From: an uncultured Clostridia bacterium
GTDB taxonomy: Bacteria > Bacillota > Clostridia > Oscillospirales > CAG-272
NCBI GenBank assembly: GCA_937895775.1
Contig: CALBLD010000313.1
Coordinates: forward strand, 1-7,259
DNA: 7,259 nucleotides
Direction: 5' to 3'
Shown: positions 6,695-7,259 of the stretch, piece after piece
Layout of the letters: each line of letters begins with the position of its first letter
How positions within the stretch are numbered: position 1 is the stretch's first letter
The notes under the pieces: model-generated
The model's database searches: none
Seen by the model: only the letters and a program-made list of their open reading frames with translations
Told to the model about the DNA's origin: nothing
Program-made: the position numbers and the translations under genes

Positions 6695-6715
6695 ATTTTT
6701 CCCCTTTCCCGTCAT

Positions 6716-6735
6716 CCGAGGGCAGTCTGCCGCGG
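6716..6735 (-). other. GC-rich imperfect hairpin in the ireB leader
   Basis: Within the predicted 55-base leader, CCGcGGC-AGACT-GCCctCGG can fold into two three-pair all-GC helices separated by a small internal loop. It ends nine bases before the ribosome binding site (6701-6707). No known riboswitch or leader is recognised. Confidence 0.3.
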
Positions 6736-6755
6736 ATTTTCTCTATTCAACCATT

Positions 6756-6784
6756 ATTATAATATATCTTTGCACATTTTTCAA
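6756..6784 (-). promoter_or_regulatory. Sigma-A promoter of the ireB-ribF operon
   Basis: On the minus strand the -35 is TTGAAA (6779-6784; 5 of 6) and the -10 is a perfect TATAAT (6756-6761), with a 17-base spacer. The start is expected near 6749, leaving a leader of about 55 bases before ATG at 6694. Confidence 0.85.
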
Positions 6785-6791
6785 GTGCAAA
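6769..6791. promoter_or_regulatory. Inverted repeat overlapping the ireB promoter, candidate operator
   Basis: TTTGCAC and GTGCAAA form a perfect 7-bp inverted repeat with nine bases between the arms. It covers the -35 element and half the spacer of the ireB promoter, where a bound regulator would block RNA polymerase. It also lies upstream of the divergent gene at 6860. The regulator is unknown. Confidence 0.5.
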
Positions 6792-6836
6792 ATTCATAAA
6801 TTTTTTATTTATGCAAACACTTTCGTAAAAGAATCT

Positions 6837-6848
6837 CTTTCATGAAAG
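6837..6848. promoter_or_regulatory. Perfect palindrome over the ribosome binding site of the DUF421 gene
   Basis: CTTTCATGAAAG is a 12-base perfect palindrome overlapping the AAAGG (6845-6849) that serves the ATG at 6860. A 10-of-12 copy, CTTTCGTAAAAG, lies at 6820-6831. No convincing plus-strand promoter was found in this intergenic region. Confidence 0.35.
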
Positions 6849-6859
6849 GTTGATCGATT

Positions 6860-7259
6860 ATGCAGATAATAAACACAATATGGAGAAGCCTCCTGTCGAT
6901 CGGCGTTCTTTTCGTCCTTACAAAGCTGATCGGTGCAAGGCAGGTATCAAACATGAGTCTCTTTGATTATATCAACGGCATTACGATCGGTTCGATTGCC
7001 GCCGAGCTTGCGCTGAATCCCGACGGGAATCCGATATACCCGCTCATTGCGATGATAATATACGGACTTGTCGTCTATGCCGTTCACATCACCGAATGTA
7101 AAATTCCGTCCTGGCGGCACTTTCTTGTCGGAAAATCGCTTATCCTTTACGACAACGGAAGATTCAACCGAAAGAATTTTAAAAAAGGCAGTTTTTCAAC
7201 AAGTGAATTTCTTGAGCTTCTGCGCAATCAGGGGCTTTTTGACATGAAAAAGATCAGGC
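6860..7259 (+). CDS. YetF-type (DUF421) membrane protein, 5' part only
   Basis: 133 codons are visible, with no stop before the edge. The N-terminal half is hydrophobic, with helices at about 8-24, 38-50 and 60-78. The family pattern is LTKLIGARQVSNMSLFDYIN followed by ITIGSIAAELAL, matching the usual 'R-x-x-G-K-R-q...s-x-x-D...i-G-s-i-A-a-e' block. After the third helix comes the cytoplasmic domain start: GKSLILYDNGRFNRKNFKK, then FLELLRNQGLFDMKKI, which corresponds to the family's 'P-x-x-L-I-x-x-G...L-R-x-x-G-i-x-d' segment. The molecular function of the family is not established as far as I know. The start is supported by AAAGG at 6845-6849, ten bases upstream. It is transcribed divergently from ireB. 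Confidence 0.88.
   Translation, partial: MQIINTIWRSLLSIGVLFVLTKLIGARQVSNMSLFDYINGITIGSIAAELALNPDGNPIYPLIAMIIYGLVVYAVHITECKIPSWRHFLVGKSLILYDNGRFNRKNFKKGSFSTSEFLELLRNQGLFDMKKIR

Noticed and set aside
6695..6715. Upstream ATG for ireB adding MTGKGKN
   Set aside because: There is no ribosome binding site before 6715, whereas AAAGGGG lies six bases before ATG at 6694.
6770..6800. Plus-strand promoter for the DUF421 gene using TTGCAC and CATAAA
   Set aside because: The -35 matches only three of six bases and the spacing is 19, so it is not convincing.

Overview
The window looks like chromosomal DNA from a Gram-positive anaerobe of class Clostridia, probably a gut or rumen Oscillospiraceae-type lineage. 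This rests on an IreB-family protein, an MntP manganese exporter, a sortase-type surface protein with GLUG and cysteine repeats, clear sigma-A promoters and strong GGAGG-type ribosome binding sites. The lineage is inferred from gene content only. There are no rRNA, tRNA, mobile element or CRISPR signals, and no gene-free stretch longer than about 165 bases.

Layout. Positions 1-1375 (+) hold almost all of argH (argininosuccinate lyase, arginine biosynthesis), entering from the left edge. A perfect 14-bp hairpin with T-tracts on both sides (1386-1417) ends argH and also the convergent gene at 1438-3333 (-). That gene encodes a 631-residue secreted, probably wall-anchored protein with its own promoter. 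Next on the minus strand is mntP (3441-4022), which begins just past a terminator. Upstream of that is a compact minus-strand operon: ireB (6425-6694), ribF (5470-6423) and a membrane-bound relative of D,D-carboxypeptidases (4101-5456). The ireB/ribF junction is 1 base and the ribF/carboxypeptidase junction is 13 bases. A consensus promoter overlapped by an inverted repeat drives the operon from the intergenic region at 6695-6859. Divergent from it, a YetF/DUF421-type membrane protein starts at 6860 and runs off the right edge.

How the genes relate. ArgH (amino-acid synthesis), RibF (FMN/FAD synthesis) and MntP (Mn export) are housekeeping functions. IreB is a known substrate of the PASTA-domain wall-sensing kinase in enterococci. 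Its co-transcription with a peptidoglycan-carboxypeptidase-like membrane protein suggests an envelope link. The most notable point is that this carboxypeptidase homologue has lost the key residues of all three catalytic motifs (SxxK, SxN, KTG) while remaining a full-length, well-translated ORF, so it is probably a pseudo-enzyme. Other points of interest are an Arg-to-Val change in the near-invariant N-terminal motif of ArgH, a terminator placed against the mntP ribosome binding site, and several inverted repeats positioned like operators.
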